A stretch of DNA of 64,000 bases from Flavobacteriales bacterium (lineage in GTDB: Bacteria; Bacteroidota; Bacteroidia; Flavobacteriales_E; Vicingaceae): the NCBI GenBank assembly GCA_020635815.1, contig JACJZB010000003.1:62001-126000 (forward strand). The letters run 5' to 3'. Position 1 is the stretch's first letter. Each line of letters starts with the position of its first letter. The notes below the pieces were generated by a model. That model was given only the letters and a program-made list of their open reading frames with translations, ran no database searches and had not been told where the DNA came from. The position numbers and the translations under genes are program-made. Shown here piece by piece: positions 1-7,107 of this stretch.

Positions 1-12
1 ATAATCTATCGT

Positions 13-294
13 TTAATGATAATCTATTATTTCAGTGTCAAATGCATTTCCATTGTCCCAAATGAAAATAATTCTCCATTGTTTATTAATTCTAATGCTA
101 TGAAAGTCTTTTAGTTTTCCCCCTAACTTTTCAAGTCTATTAGAAGGAGGGATACTTAAGTCTTGAATGTCCTGTGAGTTATTCAACATTCTTAATTTTC
201 TCCTAGCTATTTCTTGAATGTCGTTTGGTAGCTTTTTGGAACGTTGTCCATTCCATACTTTTTCAGTTTCTTTATTGCCAAAAGACTTTATCAT
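13..294 (-). CDS. higB: HigB-like RelE/ParE-superfamily toxin of a type II toxin-antitoxin system
   Basis: The 93-residue product is a compact basic protein of the HigB (plasmid maintenance killer) family. It starts MIKSFGNKETEKVW and ends with the RelE-fold core (KDFHSIRINKQWRIIFIW). HigB toxins are ribosome-dependent mRNA interferases. An ATG nine codons upstream (321) is possible, but family members begin at MIKSF and a palindrome plus -7 box lie just upstream of this start. In HigBA operons the toxin comes first, so the antitoxin HigA should lie immediately beyond the left edge; it is not visible. The gene sits next to repeat A of the cassette-like array. The family assignment is by recognition of the sequence. 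Confidence 0.85.
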   Translation of the reverse strand: MIKSFGNKETEKVWNGQRSKKLPNDIQEIARRKLRMLNNSQDIQDLSIPPSNRLEKLGGKLKDFHSIRINKQWRIIFIWDNGNAFDTEIIDYH

Positions 295-306
295 AGTTAC
301 TCTTAT

Positions 307-326
307 CGTTACTAACGTCAAAAGTA
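307..326 (-). promoter_or_regulatory. Candidate promoter and operator of the higB toxin gene
   Basis: On the minus strand, 326-319 reads TACTTTTG, a match to the Bacteroidota -7 consensus TAnnTTTG. Directly downstream, 307-317 is the perfect palindrome CGTTACTAACG, between the box and the ATG. HigA-type antitoxins usually autoregulate through such palindromes, so this is a plausible operator. No clear -33 TTG was found. Confidence 0.4.
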
Positions 327-378
327 ATCAAAAAGTTTCAGAAAATTAAAAAATATATTTTATATCGTGCGATATGAT

Positions 379-616
379 GCCTAACGCTACTATATGTAAT
401 GTGCGTTTAGTTTGTTCAACGCTTAAAAGTAATAATTTTTGTGAGGAATCCCCCGTTACAGCAAAACCTTAGTAGCGAAAACCCTGTCAAGCAACAAAGC
501 AAGGATGTAACTTGCTAATTAATATATAAACAGCACTAACAAAAATTATGGCACAACTTCCGCAAGTTTCACAAAGCTAAAATGCTTGCAAAAAGGCATA
601 TTATATATAGGATGTT
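379..616. repeat. Repeat A: ~234-bp foldable attC-like site between higB and the membrane-protein gene
   Basis: The core from AAC (383) to GTT (616) is about 85% identical by eye to repeat B at 1168-1400. The outer arms are complementary: the left arm after AACG contains CTATATGTAATGTGC and the right arm, read in reverse complement, contains CTATATATAATATGC. Pairing continues inward through TTTAG, TTTGT, AAG and ATAATTTTTGT segments. The left flank is GCCTAAC, which fits the integron R'' consensus RYYYAAC. The right flank is GTTAGCAAAT, which belongs to the next cassette. At ~234 bp it is longer than typical attC sites (about 57-141 bp). Confidence 0.75.
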
Positions 617-626
617 AGCAAATGTT

Positions 627-1142
627 TTAATTAGTTTTTCTCTGACGTTCAATAAGGTTTGTAATTCTATTGCTGTTAGTCATCATTAAGTATCCTAATA
701 GAGTTTTTATAAAATAAAATATTACCCAAGAACTTGTCGGGTTTGACCCAAAAAGTCCAGAAGAATTTGATTGCTGGAAATAAGAAAACATTTCCTTACA
801 GAATAAAGGAAAATCTTCAATAAATATTAAACCACCAATAACTATTATTGCAATTTTTAAGATTGTAGAGCGATGTATGTTTATTTCAAATTTTTCTTCT
901 TCAAATCCTTTTATCAAATCTAATTTATTAATTAGCCATTCTGTCTTAAATACAAATAAACGAAGTATTAAAAGATACGCACCCAGTGTCAGCAAAATAA
1001 TTATTATGCTTACAATAAAACCATTATCCGCATCAAGTAACATTAGTGAAGATACAAATTGTGGTATAACTGTTAATGAACCAAAGACAATATAAATGCC
1101 TAAGATTTTAAGGAATATTGTCCAAAAAGTTTTGATTGTCAT
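627..1142 (-). CDS. Unknown multi-pass membrane protein carried as a cassette
   Basis: I do not recognise a family. The 171-residue product has about four hydrophobic stretches, near residues 8-35, 40-63, 93-113 and 133-152, with a charged loop (KGFEEEKFEINIHRS) between the second and third. It therefore looks like an inner-membrane protein. The gene lies alone between repeats A and B. The segment is bounded by a private 10-bp inverted pair, GTTAGCAAAT at 614-623 and ATTTGCTAAC at 1161-1170, as expected for one cassette. Accessory origin is inferred from this context; function is unknown. Confidence 0.6.
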   Translation of the reverse strand: MTIKTFWTIFLKILGIYIVFGSLTVIPQFVSSLMLLDADNGFIVSIIIILLTLGAYLLILRLFVFKTEWLINKLDLIKGFEEEKFEINIHRSTILKIAIIVIGGLIFIEDFPLFCKEMFSYFQQSNSSGLFGSNPTSSWVIFYFIKTLLGYLMMTNSNRITNLIERQRKTN

Positions 1143-1160
1143 TTTTTAGTTTTTTTTAAT

Positions 1161-1407
1161 ATTTGCTAACGCTACTATATGTAATGTGCTTTAGTAGGTT
1201 CAACGCTTAAAAGTAATAATTTTTGTGAGGAAACCCCAGTTACTGTAAAACCTTAGTAGCGAAAACCTTGTCAAGTTACAAAGCGAGAATGCAACTCGCT
1301 AATATGCTATTAAATAGCACTAGCTAAAATTATGGCACTACTTCCGCAAGTTTCACAAAACTAAAATGCTAGCAACAAGGCATATTATATATAGAATGTT
1401 GTAGTGC
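1161..1407. repeat. Repeat B: ~233-bp foldable attC-like site
   Basis: The second copy runs from AAC (1168) to GTT (1400). Relative to repeat A it shows a compensatory change in an internal hairpin: GCAAG/CTTGC in A becomes GCGAG/CTCGC in B, which keeps pairing and argues that the folded form matters. The left flank ATTTGCTAAC matches the far end of the membrane-protein cassette. The right flank GTTGTAGTGC (1398-1407) matches the far end of the 1417-2070 cassette. Confidence 0.75.
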
Positions 1408-1416
1408 GTTTTTCTT

Positions 1417-2070
1417 TTAAAATATTCCTATCCAATTTTCCAGTTTCGATTTAAATTCATCAACAGCTAACCAAGTATTTATTGATTCTGAATTCCGTTT
1501 ATCATAAGCTGTGATAAATTGAATGTGTAATTTTTCTCCAACCTTTAACTGTGGAATCTTCGTTTCAAAACCATTTTTAAGCATTTGAGTTATTGATTGA
1601 TAAGAGTCCACTTTGTTTTGAAGTCTTGTTGGAAACCAATCGTTCAATTCAGCTCTGTAATTCATTATTTCTCCATCTTCTGTTCCAATGTGCAATGTCC
1701 AGTGTGAATTTGTTGCTTCAATTGCGTCTAAATGTTCACCTGTGGCTACATCAAAATCAATACTGTTATTAAAATCAGTCAGTTTGCAGCTCAAAGTTAG
1801 AGTAGTTTCTGAATCTTCGTTTTTTTCTATTCTCCAAATCCAACCTTGAGAGTCAGTTACATTGTCTCCGTTATATAATGGTTGTCTGATTTTAAATTCT
1901 ACTAATTCAATATTATATCCGAAAATTTCAAATGTTTCAGACTGTCCGTTTTCAAAACTATTAGTAGCAATAGACTTAATATTCAATTCAGATGAATCAA
2001 GTCCGCAAATCACTTTGCCAATTGGTGTTTCGAATATTTTATTTATCAGTCTGTTTTTCATTTCTGGCAT
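1417..2070 (-). CDS. Unknown soluble protein carried as a cassette
   Basis: The 217-residue product is not recognised. It has no signal peptide or membrane segment, is rich in acidic residues and alternating beta-like stretches, and has several tryptophans, including one near the C-terminus (ENWIGIF). The ATG at 2068-2070 directly abuts the cassette terminus GCACTACAAC (2071-2080); an internal ATG three codons later (MKNRL) is an alternative start. The segment is bounded by the perfect 10-bp pair GTTGTAGTGC (1398-1407) and GCACTACAAC (2071-2080). This implies that transcription is supplied from outside the cassette. Confidence 0.55.
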   Translation of the reverse strand: MPEMKNRLINKIFETPIGKVICGLDSSELNIKSIATNSFENGQSETFEIFGYNIELVEFKIRQPLYNGDNVTDSQGWIWRIEKNEDSETTLTLSCKLTDFNNSIDFDVATGEHLDAIEATNSHWTLHIGTEDGEIMNYRAELNDWFPTRLQNKVDSYQSITQMLKNGFETKIPQLKVGEKLHIQFITAYDKRNSESINTWLAVDEFKSKLENWIGIF

Positions 2071-2080
2071 GCACTACAAC

Positions 2081-2460
2081 GATAAATCTAAAATCAGCTT
2101 TAGCGTGGTTTCTCGTAAATTAGCTGACTTTATATTTAAGAAATAAAGTTAAGATAATTTTAAGAGAAATCGAGTTTAGATAGTGTTATGAAGGAGTTTA
2201 TTTAATTCCTTCTTATAGTCTATCTAGGTAAAGGATTAAATAGAAGTCTTCTTTATGGATTAACTTACTAGAAGAAGACAACTCTGAGATAGTTGGTGCA
2301 TTCACAACATTGGTTAAGATCAACCTTTTATTTTTATCATTTTTTAATGAATCTCTAGTCAGTGACTATGGAGCGTTAAAAATGAGTCAGGGAGCAAAAA
2401 CGATAAGTAAATTTACAAGTAAAGCTAGTTTTAGTTTTTCTTAGTTAGCTAAATAAATTA
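2081..2460. other. Non-coding, hairpin-rich stretch next to the cassette array
   Basis: No plausible gene is visible. Its left end contains, on the minus strand, AGCTGATTTT-AG followed by CGTTGT, which resembles the end of the attC-like site at 39975-40097. Two strong hairpins follow: 2177-2226 (TAGATAG pairs with CTATCTA, enclosing GAAGGA/TCCTTC) and 2246-2279 (GTCTTCTT pairs with AAGAAGAC). There is also an 11-bp palindrome AGTCAGTGACT near 2356-2366. The function is unknown; it may be decayed site sequence or regulatory RNA. Confidence 0.4.
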
Positions 2461-2461
2461 C

Positions 2462-2492
2462 TTGACTTTGTCAAAAAAAATCGCTAACTTCG
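2462..2492 (+). promoter_or_regulatory. Possible promoter for a structured RNA
   Basis: TTG at 2462-2464 is followed after 20 bases by TAACTTCG (2485-2492), one mismatch from the Bacteroidota -7 consensus TAnnTTTG. Transcription would start near 2497, right at the foldable segment. The call is weak without transcript data. Confidence 0.3.
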
Positions 2493-2494
2493 AC

Positions 2495-2560
2495 TTAAGT
2501 CTGTGGACGATAACACTCGTCTGAAAGAAAATCTTTCCACGGTATTACCGCCAGACTTAA
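2495..2560 (+). ncRNA. Candidate structured RNA with a cloverleaf-like four-way junction
   Basis: A perfect 9-bp closing stem, TTAAGTCTG (2495-2503) with CAGACTTAA (2552-2560), encloses three hairpins: ACGA-taacac-TCGT (2507-2520), GAAAG-aaaat-CTTTC (2523-2537) and CGGT-att-ACCG (2540-2550). A competing TGGA/TCCA pairing (2504-2507 with 2536-2539) is also possible. It is not a recognisable tRNA, because the conserved D- and T-loop bases are absent. No coding frame explains it. The strand is chosen from the promoter-like sequence; a hairpin of this kind could be read from either strand. Confidence 0.35.
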
Positions 2561-2711
2561 TCAAGCAAGTTTTACAACTTCCTTTCCCTAAAACTAGTCT
2601 TGTAAATATTCCTTCTCCCTGAAAAATATGCGGTTGTAATTAGCTGTGAATGAGCTAATTATTCATAACATCCGAATAAATACACTGGTGCATTTATCCG
2701 CATTATATATT
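2561..2711. other. Intergenic stretch with nested hairpins downstream of lpxH
   Basis: It holds TAATTAGCT-gtgaatg-AGCTAATTA and ATAAATACA-ctgg-TGCATTTAT hairpins (about 2637-2697), with outer ATGCGG...CCGCAT pairing. It could act as a bidirectional transcription end for lpxH (minus strand) and the candidate RNA. No long T-run directly follows on either strand, so terminator activity is uncertain. Confidence 0.35.
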
Positions 2712-3464
2712 TTACTTATAATTTTTCAATTCCAACTTTTCTCCATCAAAAACAGCGTAAGAGTTGTAATTAATCCATTCGCCTAAGTTAAAATAGGTTG
2801 AGGTTTCATTTAGTTTAATTTCTAGAGGTAGGTGGCGGTGTCCAAATACAAAATAATCGATGTGTTCGTTTTGTAAATATTCTCGGCAATAAATGGCTAA
2901 CCACTCATTTTCTTCTCCCAAAAATACTTCATCATTATCCGCATTAACCTTCCTACTTTTTCTGCTCCAATAATTGCCTATTCCTAACCCAAAGTTAGGG
3001 TGGAGGCGTTCAAAAGCCCATTGACATAATTTATTAGCAAAAACCTTTTTAATAAATTTATAACCGTGGTCACCAGGCCCTAAACCATCACCGTGCCCAA
3101 TTAAAAATTTTTTTCCGTTAAATTCTCTGGTAATATTACCTCGGTATAATTTTACGCCCAATTCTTTTGGGAGGTAATCAAACATCCACATGTCGTGGTT
3201 ACCCGTAAAAAGTGTAATCGGTATTCCGCTATCCGTTAACTCAGCAATTTTACCTTGTAACCGAACAAAACCCTTTGGTATAGCATGTTTGTATTCAAAC
3301 CAAAAGTCAAACAAATCGCCAACTAAAAATATTTCTTTAGCATCATGCTTAATTTCATCTAACCAACGAACAATTAATTTTTCTCGTTCAAAACTCTTTT
3401 CATAATTAGGCGCACCTAAATGAAAATCGGAAGCAAAGTATATTTTTTGGCGTGATGAAGTCAT
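2712..3464 (-). CDS. lpxH: UDP-2,3-diacylglucosamine diphosphatase LpxH
   Basis: This 250-residue metallophosphoesterase hydrolyses UDP-2,3-diacylglucosamine to lipid X in lipid A synthesis, at the cytoplasmic face of the inner membrane. The two-metal site motifs appear in order: SDFHLG (12-17), GDLFDFW (49-55), GNHD (88-91), GHGD (123-126) and GHRH (208-211). The DFHLG and GDLFDFW forms are typical of LpxH rather than general phosphoesterases. The first few residues (MTSSR) and the ATG are written in a copy of the CACTTAATGACTT repeat that fills the upstream region, so the native 5' end may have been replaced. The gene for a later lipid A step, lpxK, lies 5 kb away. Confidence 0.92.
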   Translation of the reverse strand: MTSSRQKIYFASDFHLGAPNYEKSFEREKLIVRWLDEIKHDAKEIFLVGDLFDFWFEYKHAIPKGFVRLQGKIAELTDSGIPITLFTGNHDMWMFDYLPKELGVKLYRGNITREFNGKKFLIGHGDGLGPGDHGYKFIKKVFANKLCQWAFERLHPNFGLGIGNYWSRKSRKVNADNDEVFLGEENEWLAIYCREYLQNEHIDYFVFGHRHLPLEIKLNETSTYFNLGEWINYNSYAVFDGEKLELKNYK

Positions 3465-3511
3465 TAAGTGGTTGAGTGATTAAGTCATTAAGTGATGGGG
3501 TGATTAAGTAG
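3465..3511. repeat. Degenerate TTAAGTGATTAAG repeats between lpxH and the broken four-helix-bundle gene
   Basis: The stretch consists of short variants of TTAAGTGATTAAGT, such as ATTAAGTGG, GTGATTAAGTC and GTGATGGGGTGATTAAGTAG. Related repeats in both orientations lie on the other side of the four-helix-bundle gene (about 3890-4060), so the gene appears embedded in them. Confidence 0.6.
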
Positions 3512-3881
3512 TTAAGAAATATCCTTTTTTAAGTGTTTAATTAAACCGTTTAACATTGCCGATAATTTATCTAAATCTGCAATAAGTGATTCATAATCTT
3601 CGGTGGAAAGATACTTCAATTTTAAAGAAATTTCAAATTAATGTATCAAGTTCTGATATAGAACCCATAGAAATGTATAAGAAATGGGCAAAATCTTTTT
3701 TACTACTTCTTGCAGCTCCCTCAGCTATATTTATTGATACAGAGGTTGAAGCTCTTCGAATTTGAGAAGTTAAACCAAATTTTTCATCATCAGGAAACGA
3801 ACGAAGGATTAAATAAACTTTCGGCACAAAATCAACAGCATCTTGCCAAACTTTTAGCTTTTTATGAGGTCGAATTGACAT
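3512..3881 (-). pseudogene. Frameshifted four-helix-bundle protein (23S rRNA IVS/S23-like, Avd-related)
   Basis: The first 82 codons encode the N-terminal three-quarters of the family: HKKLKVWQDAVDFV, then FGLTSQIRRASTSVSINIAEG and RSSKKDFAHFLYISMGS. The frame stops at 3633. One base away the rest of the family continues (EISLKLKYLSTEDYES through MLNGLIKHLKKDIS) to a stop at 3512. A single-base indel after codons for DTLI explains this. The family occurs in 23S rRNA intervening sequences and at chromosomal sites, and is structurally related to the Avd protein of diversity-generating retroelements. Its own function is unclear. A sequencing error is an alternative to a true frameshift. Confidence 0.75.
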
Positions 3882-4062
3882 ATCTTTTAGTGATTAAGTT
3901 GTTAAGTAAACAGTGATTAAGTGAACAGTGATTAAGATTAGTTTATTATCAAATTTATAGTTTTAAATATTATTGTTCAATATAATCTAAAAACTATTTA
4001 CTCCATCACTTAATTATTCCATTATTTCCTCACTCAATCACCTCATTACTTAATCACTAAAA
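3882..4062. repeat. TTAAGTGATTAAG-type repeats in both orientations
   Basis: Near 3890-3935 there are direct copies including two AACAGTGATTAAG units. Near 3995-4060 there are inverted copies (CATCACTTAATTATT, CACTCAATCACC, TTACTTAATCACT). The last copies run up to the stop codon of the M1 peptidase gene. Together with 3465-3511 they flank the four-helix-bundle gene. Confidence 0.6.
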
Positions 4063-4064
4063 AC

Positions 4065-7000
4065 TCATAAATCCAAATTCCTAACCATTTCAAACGGTTT
4101 AATGGTATATAAATTGAGTGAGAACTTTATTTTTTCACTGTACTTCAATTGGTTTAGGTCGCTCGACATTTTAATAGGGAAATAGATTTCAAACACATTT
4201 GGAACAACGATTAAAGTAGCTCCAAAATTATAGGCAACATCAGAAACTTCGTCAACTTCATTGCCTTTAAAATCTCTAGCAGTGTAGCCCGATAATCCAG
4301 CATCGGCATACAAGCCAATAAAACGAAGCGGCAAGTTGCTTTTAATATTGATGGCATTTAACCATTTGTTAGCCGATGGAATAGTGGTATAATTTTTAAA
4401 ACCACCATCAGTAATCATTGCTTGTTGATTTAAGTAGCCATCTGTTGTATTACGAGCCAGTAAAATGTGCTCATACAAATAATCAGAATTACCACTCAAA
4501 TTATAGTTAAACCTACCCGAAGCATTATCGTTATATAAAAAACGACCAACAAATAATCTAATATCTAACCCAGTTTTTGGCTTACGATAAGCAAAACGGT
4601 AATTTGCTTCTAAATTTAATTTTACAAAATTGGTTGATTGTTGCGTATTAACAGTTACCAAAAATGGATTGATAGGGTGCTTACTTTTTAAAGAAAACGT
4701 TAAATTATTTACATAATAATCTTCAAAATCAAGCGTAAAAAAAGGTTTGCCATCGCTGTCTCTATCGTAGTTGGCAACTTCTTCAATAATATTTACAAAT
4801 TGGTAGTTTAAATTAAAGGAATTAAACTGACGAGGGTTTCTTTTTTTGAATTCAAAGTTAATTTGTGGAGCTATTTTATAATATTCTAAAGTTTGTGTTC
4901 CATCATTGTTTGGTTTGTTAAAATTTAAATAACTAAACGAAGACGATTTCACACCAATTGCAATATCTTGGAATAAATTGTTGGGCATAATGTGGTAAAA
5001 AGCATTGGCATATCCGTTTAGGTTTTGTGAGCCAAAAGCATACAAAGGAGCAATCACATATTCAAACTTTTTACTCGGAATGGTTGAATTGTAAAAAGCA
5101 GTTCCTAACATAAAATTATCATTGGCATTCCATCCAGCAATGGGAGTGAAAAACAATTGGGTTTTATCTGGATTCTCTATGCTTCCCATCAGTTGTAATC
5201 GAAACGGTTCCATCGTTTTAAAGAGCCCTTTGGTTTTTAAGGTATTATTTTTTCGACTTATCTCCGGGATATCAAGCTGTGCATCAATTTTATATTGATC
5301 ATATTCTCCTTTTTTAAAATCAACAAGTTGCTTTTTGTCAATAGGTTCATACCATTGCGTATAAATGATCTTATCATCTTTAATTCCAGAAATAGAAAAA
5401 GGACCATTTATTTTACCGTTTTTTTTAACCTTTAAAAAGATATTTTCAACGTTTGCAGTATCTTTTTTTGCAGAAGTAATTTTGTAATCAATTTTTTTAG
5501 TTGTTTTAATGATATCATCGAAAAACCAACTCAAATCTTTGCCTGTTTCATCTTCAAAAATTGTTCTTAAATCTGCTGGTTGAGGGTGCTTGAATTTCCA
5601 TTCATCAAAATAACGATGCATACATCTATCAAAAACTTCCTCTCCCAAATAAGCCAATAAATAATCGAAAACAATTGCTGTTTTTGAGTAAACAATCCCA
5701 CCATAATTCATAGCCGTATAATTGGCACTTTTTTCTTCAATGGCTTGGTCTTTATTTAAGCGAGCATTTGTTGAATAAAGCAACTCGTAACTTGCTTTGT
5801 GTTTGTAGTGAGCTAAATCAAAAAAACGGAGTAGGGGAGTAATATTAGAGTCTGCAGGTAACAATTTAGCAGTTGGATATTTAGTTTCTATGTATCGATT
5901 TTCGTTTAAGGAATTTAACCCTTCATCCATCCAAGGATGGTCACGCTCATTAGAACCTAAGATACCGTAAAACCAGTTGTGCCCAACTTCGTGCATAATT
6001 ACAGTTTCTAAGCCAAAATCAGTTCCAGATTCTCCAATTACAGTTACGTTTGGGTATTCCATTCCACCACCAGCACTCAAAGCTCCATCAACCGCGGTTA
6101 CTTGTTTGTAAGGGTAGTCACCATTCCATAATGAGTAATAATAAATAGCATCATTTAAATATTCAATACTATTTTTCCAGAGGTAAGCTTCGTTGTTGGT
6201 AAACATAGCCCAAGTCGTAACTTTTTCTTTGCTATAAGGTAATTCAACTTCTCCTTTTAAAACGTGGTATCGTTTATCGGCAAACCAAGCAAAATCGTGC
6301 ACATTTTCTTGATGGAAATGTAAAGTTTTTAAGGTGTCGCTCGATAACGGAAAGTCTAAATCGGTATCATCAAAAGTTTCAATTTTTGAAGTTGCTAATG
6401 CTTTTTGATTTAACCATTCCAATTCTGTTTCACCGTTAACTAAATCTCCTGTTGCCCCAACCACATAATTTTTAGGAAGTGTAATTTTAACATCAAAAGT
6501 TCCGTATTCTGAATAAAATTCGCCTTGGTCTAAATAAGGCATTTGGTGCCAACCATCTTTATCATAAACTGCCGGTTTAGGATACCATTGCGTAATTTGA
6601 TAAGATTCACCCATGTGTCCTAATCGAGAAAAAATACCTTTAGGGATTTTAACACTAAAAGGTGTTGAAATTTCTACAGTTTCTCCAGGAAATAGAGGCT
6701 CCGCTAAAAAAACGCGACAAATATCTTCGTTTTTAAAGTCATATTCCCACTCTAAAGCTTTTCCATTGGAAGTGAAATTTAGGCCATCAATAAAACCTAA
6801 CTCTTCATCTTTAGCATGATAAAAACGAGTTTCGCCATTTTCTAGTTTTTGTTTACCTAAAGCCGTATTGTATTTTTTGTAGGCATTTGGCCAAAGATGA
6901 AAATAGATATAGGCTAATTTGTCAGGAGAGTTATTGGTGTAGCTTATTGTTTCTGATGCAGTTAGTTGATGTGTTTTGTCATTTAATTCAACATCAATTT

Positions 7001-7100
7001 TATAATTTACTACTTGTTGAAAGTAAGGTTTTTCAGTCTGTTGTGAAAAAAGAATAGCAGGAAAGAAAATAAGTAATGCTATGAGTTTAATTACTTTCAC
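4065..7100 (-). CDS. Secreted M1-family zinc metallopeptidase with barrel-like C-terminal half
   Basis: The 1011-residue product has a signal peptide (to about residue 20, LLIFFPAILFSQ) and an aminopeptidase-N-like N-terminal half. The zinc site is HEVGH (about 369-373), with the third ligand in MDEGLN (Glu about 392). GGGMEYPN occupies the place of the usual GAMEN exopeptidase motif. From about residue 630 the chain changes to alternating beta strands with many aromatics, ending in a barrel-like strand region (EKIKFSLNLYTIK), so the protein may be anchored in the outer membrane. It lies 7 bases after udk as the last gene of a four-gene run. The substrate is unknown. Confidence 0.82.
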   Translation of the reverse strand: MKVIKLIALLIFFPAILFSQQTEKPYFQQVVNYKIDVELNDKTHQLTASETISYTNNSPDKLAYIYFHLWPNAYKKYNTALGKQKLENGETRFYHAKDEELGFIDGLNFTSNGKALEWEYDFKNEDICRVFLAEPLFPGETVEISTPFSVKIPKGIFSRLGHMGESYQITQWYPKPAVYDKDGWHQMPYLDQGEFYSEYGTFDVKITLPKNYVVGATGDLVNGETELEWLNQKALATSKIETFDDTDLDFPLSSDTLKTLHFHQENVHDFAWFADKRYHVLKGEVELPYSKEKVTTWAMFTNNEAYLWKNSIEYLNDAIYYYSLWNGDYPYKQVTAVDGALSAGGGMEYPNVTVIGESGTDFGLETVIMHEVGHNWFYGILGSNERDHPWMDEGLNSLNENRYIETKYPTAKLLPADSNITPLLRFFDLAHYKHKASYELLYSTNARLNKDQAIEEKSANYTAMNYGGIVYSKTAIVFDYLLAYLGEEVFDRCMHRYFDEWKFKHPQPADLRTIFEDETGKDLSWFFDDIIKTTKKIDYKITSAKKDTANVENIFLKVKKNGKINGPFSISGIKDDKIIYTQWYEPIDKKQLVDFKKGEYDQYKIDAQLDIPEISRKNNTLKTKGLFKTMEPFRLQLMGSIENPDKTQLFFTPIAGWNANDNFMLGTAFYNSTIPSKKFEYVIAPLYAFGSQNLNGYANAFYHIMPNNLFQDIAIGVKSSSFSYLNFNKPNNDGTQTLEYYKIAPQINFEFKKRNPRQFNSFNLNYQFVNIIEEVANYDRDSDGKPFFTLDFEDYYVNNLTFSLKSKHPINPFLVTVNTQQSTNFVKLNLEANYRFAYRKPKTGLDIRLFVGRFLYNDNASGRFNYNLSGNSDYLYEHILLARNTTDGYLNQQAMITDGGFKNYTTIPSANKWLNAINIKSNLPLRFIGLYADAGLSGYTARDFKGNEVDEVSDVAYNFGATLIVVPNVFEIYFPIKMSSDLNQLKYSEKIKFSLNLYTIKPFEMVRNLDL

Positions 7101-7107
7101 TCTTAAA

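Noticed and set aside
877..1095. Plus-strand open frame opposite the membrane-protein cassette
   Set aside because: It is a shadow of the minus-strand gene, with low-complexity composition.
2090..2711. attI site and integrase of a classical integron to the right of the array
   Set aside because: There is no recombinase reading frame in this stretch, and the sequence does not show a recognisable attI.
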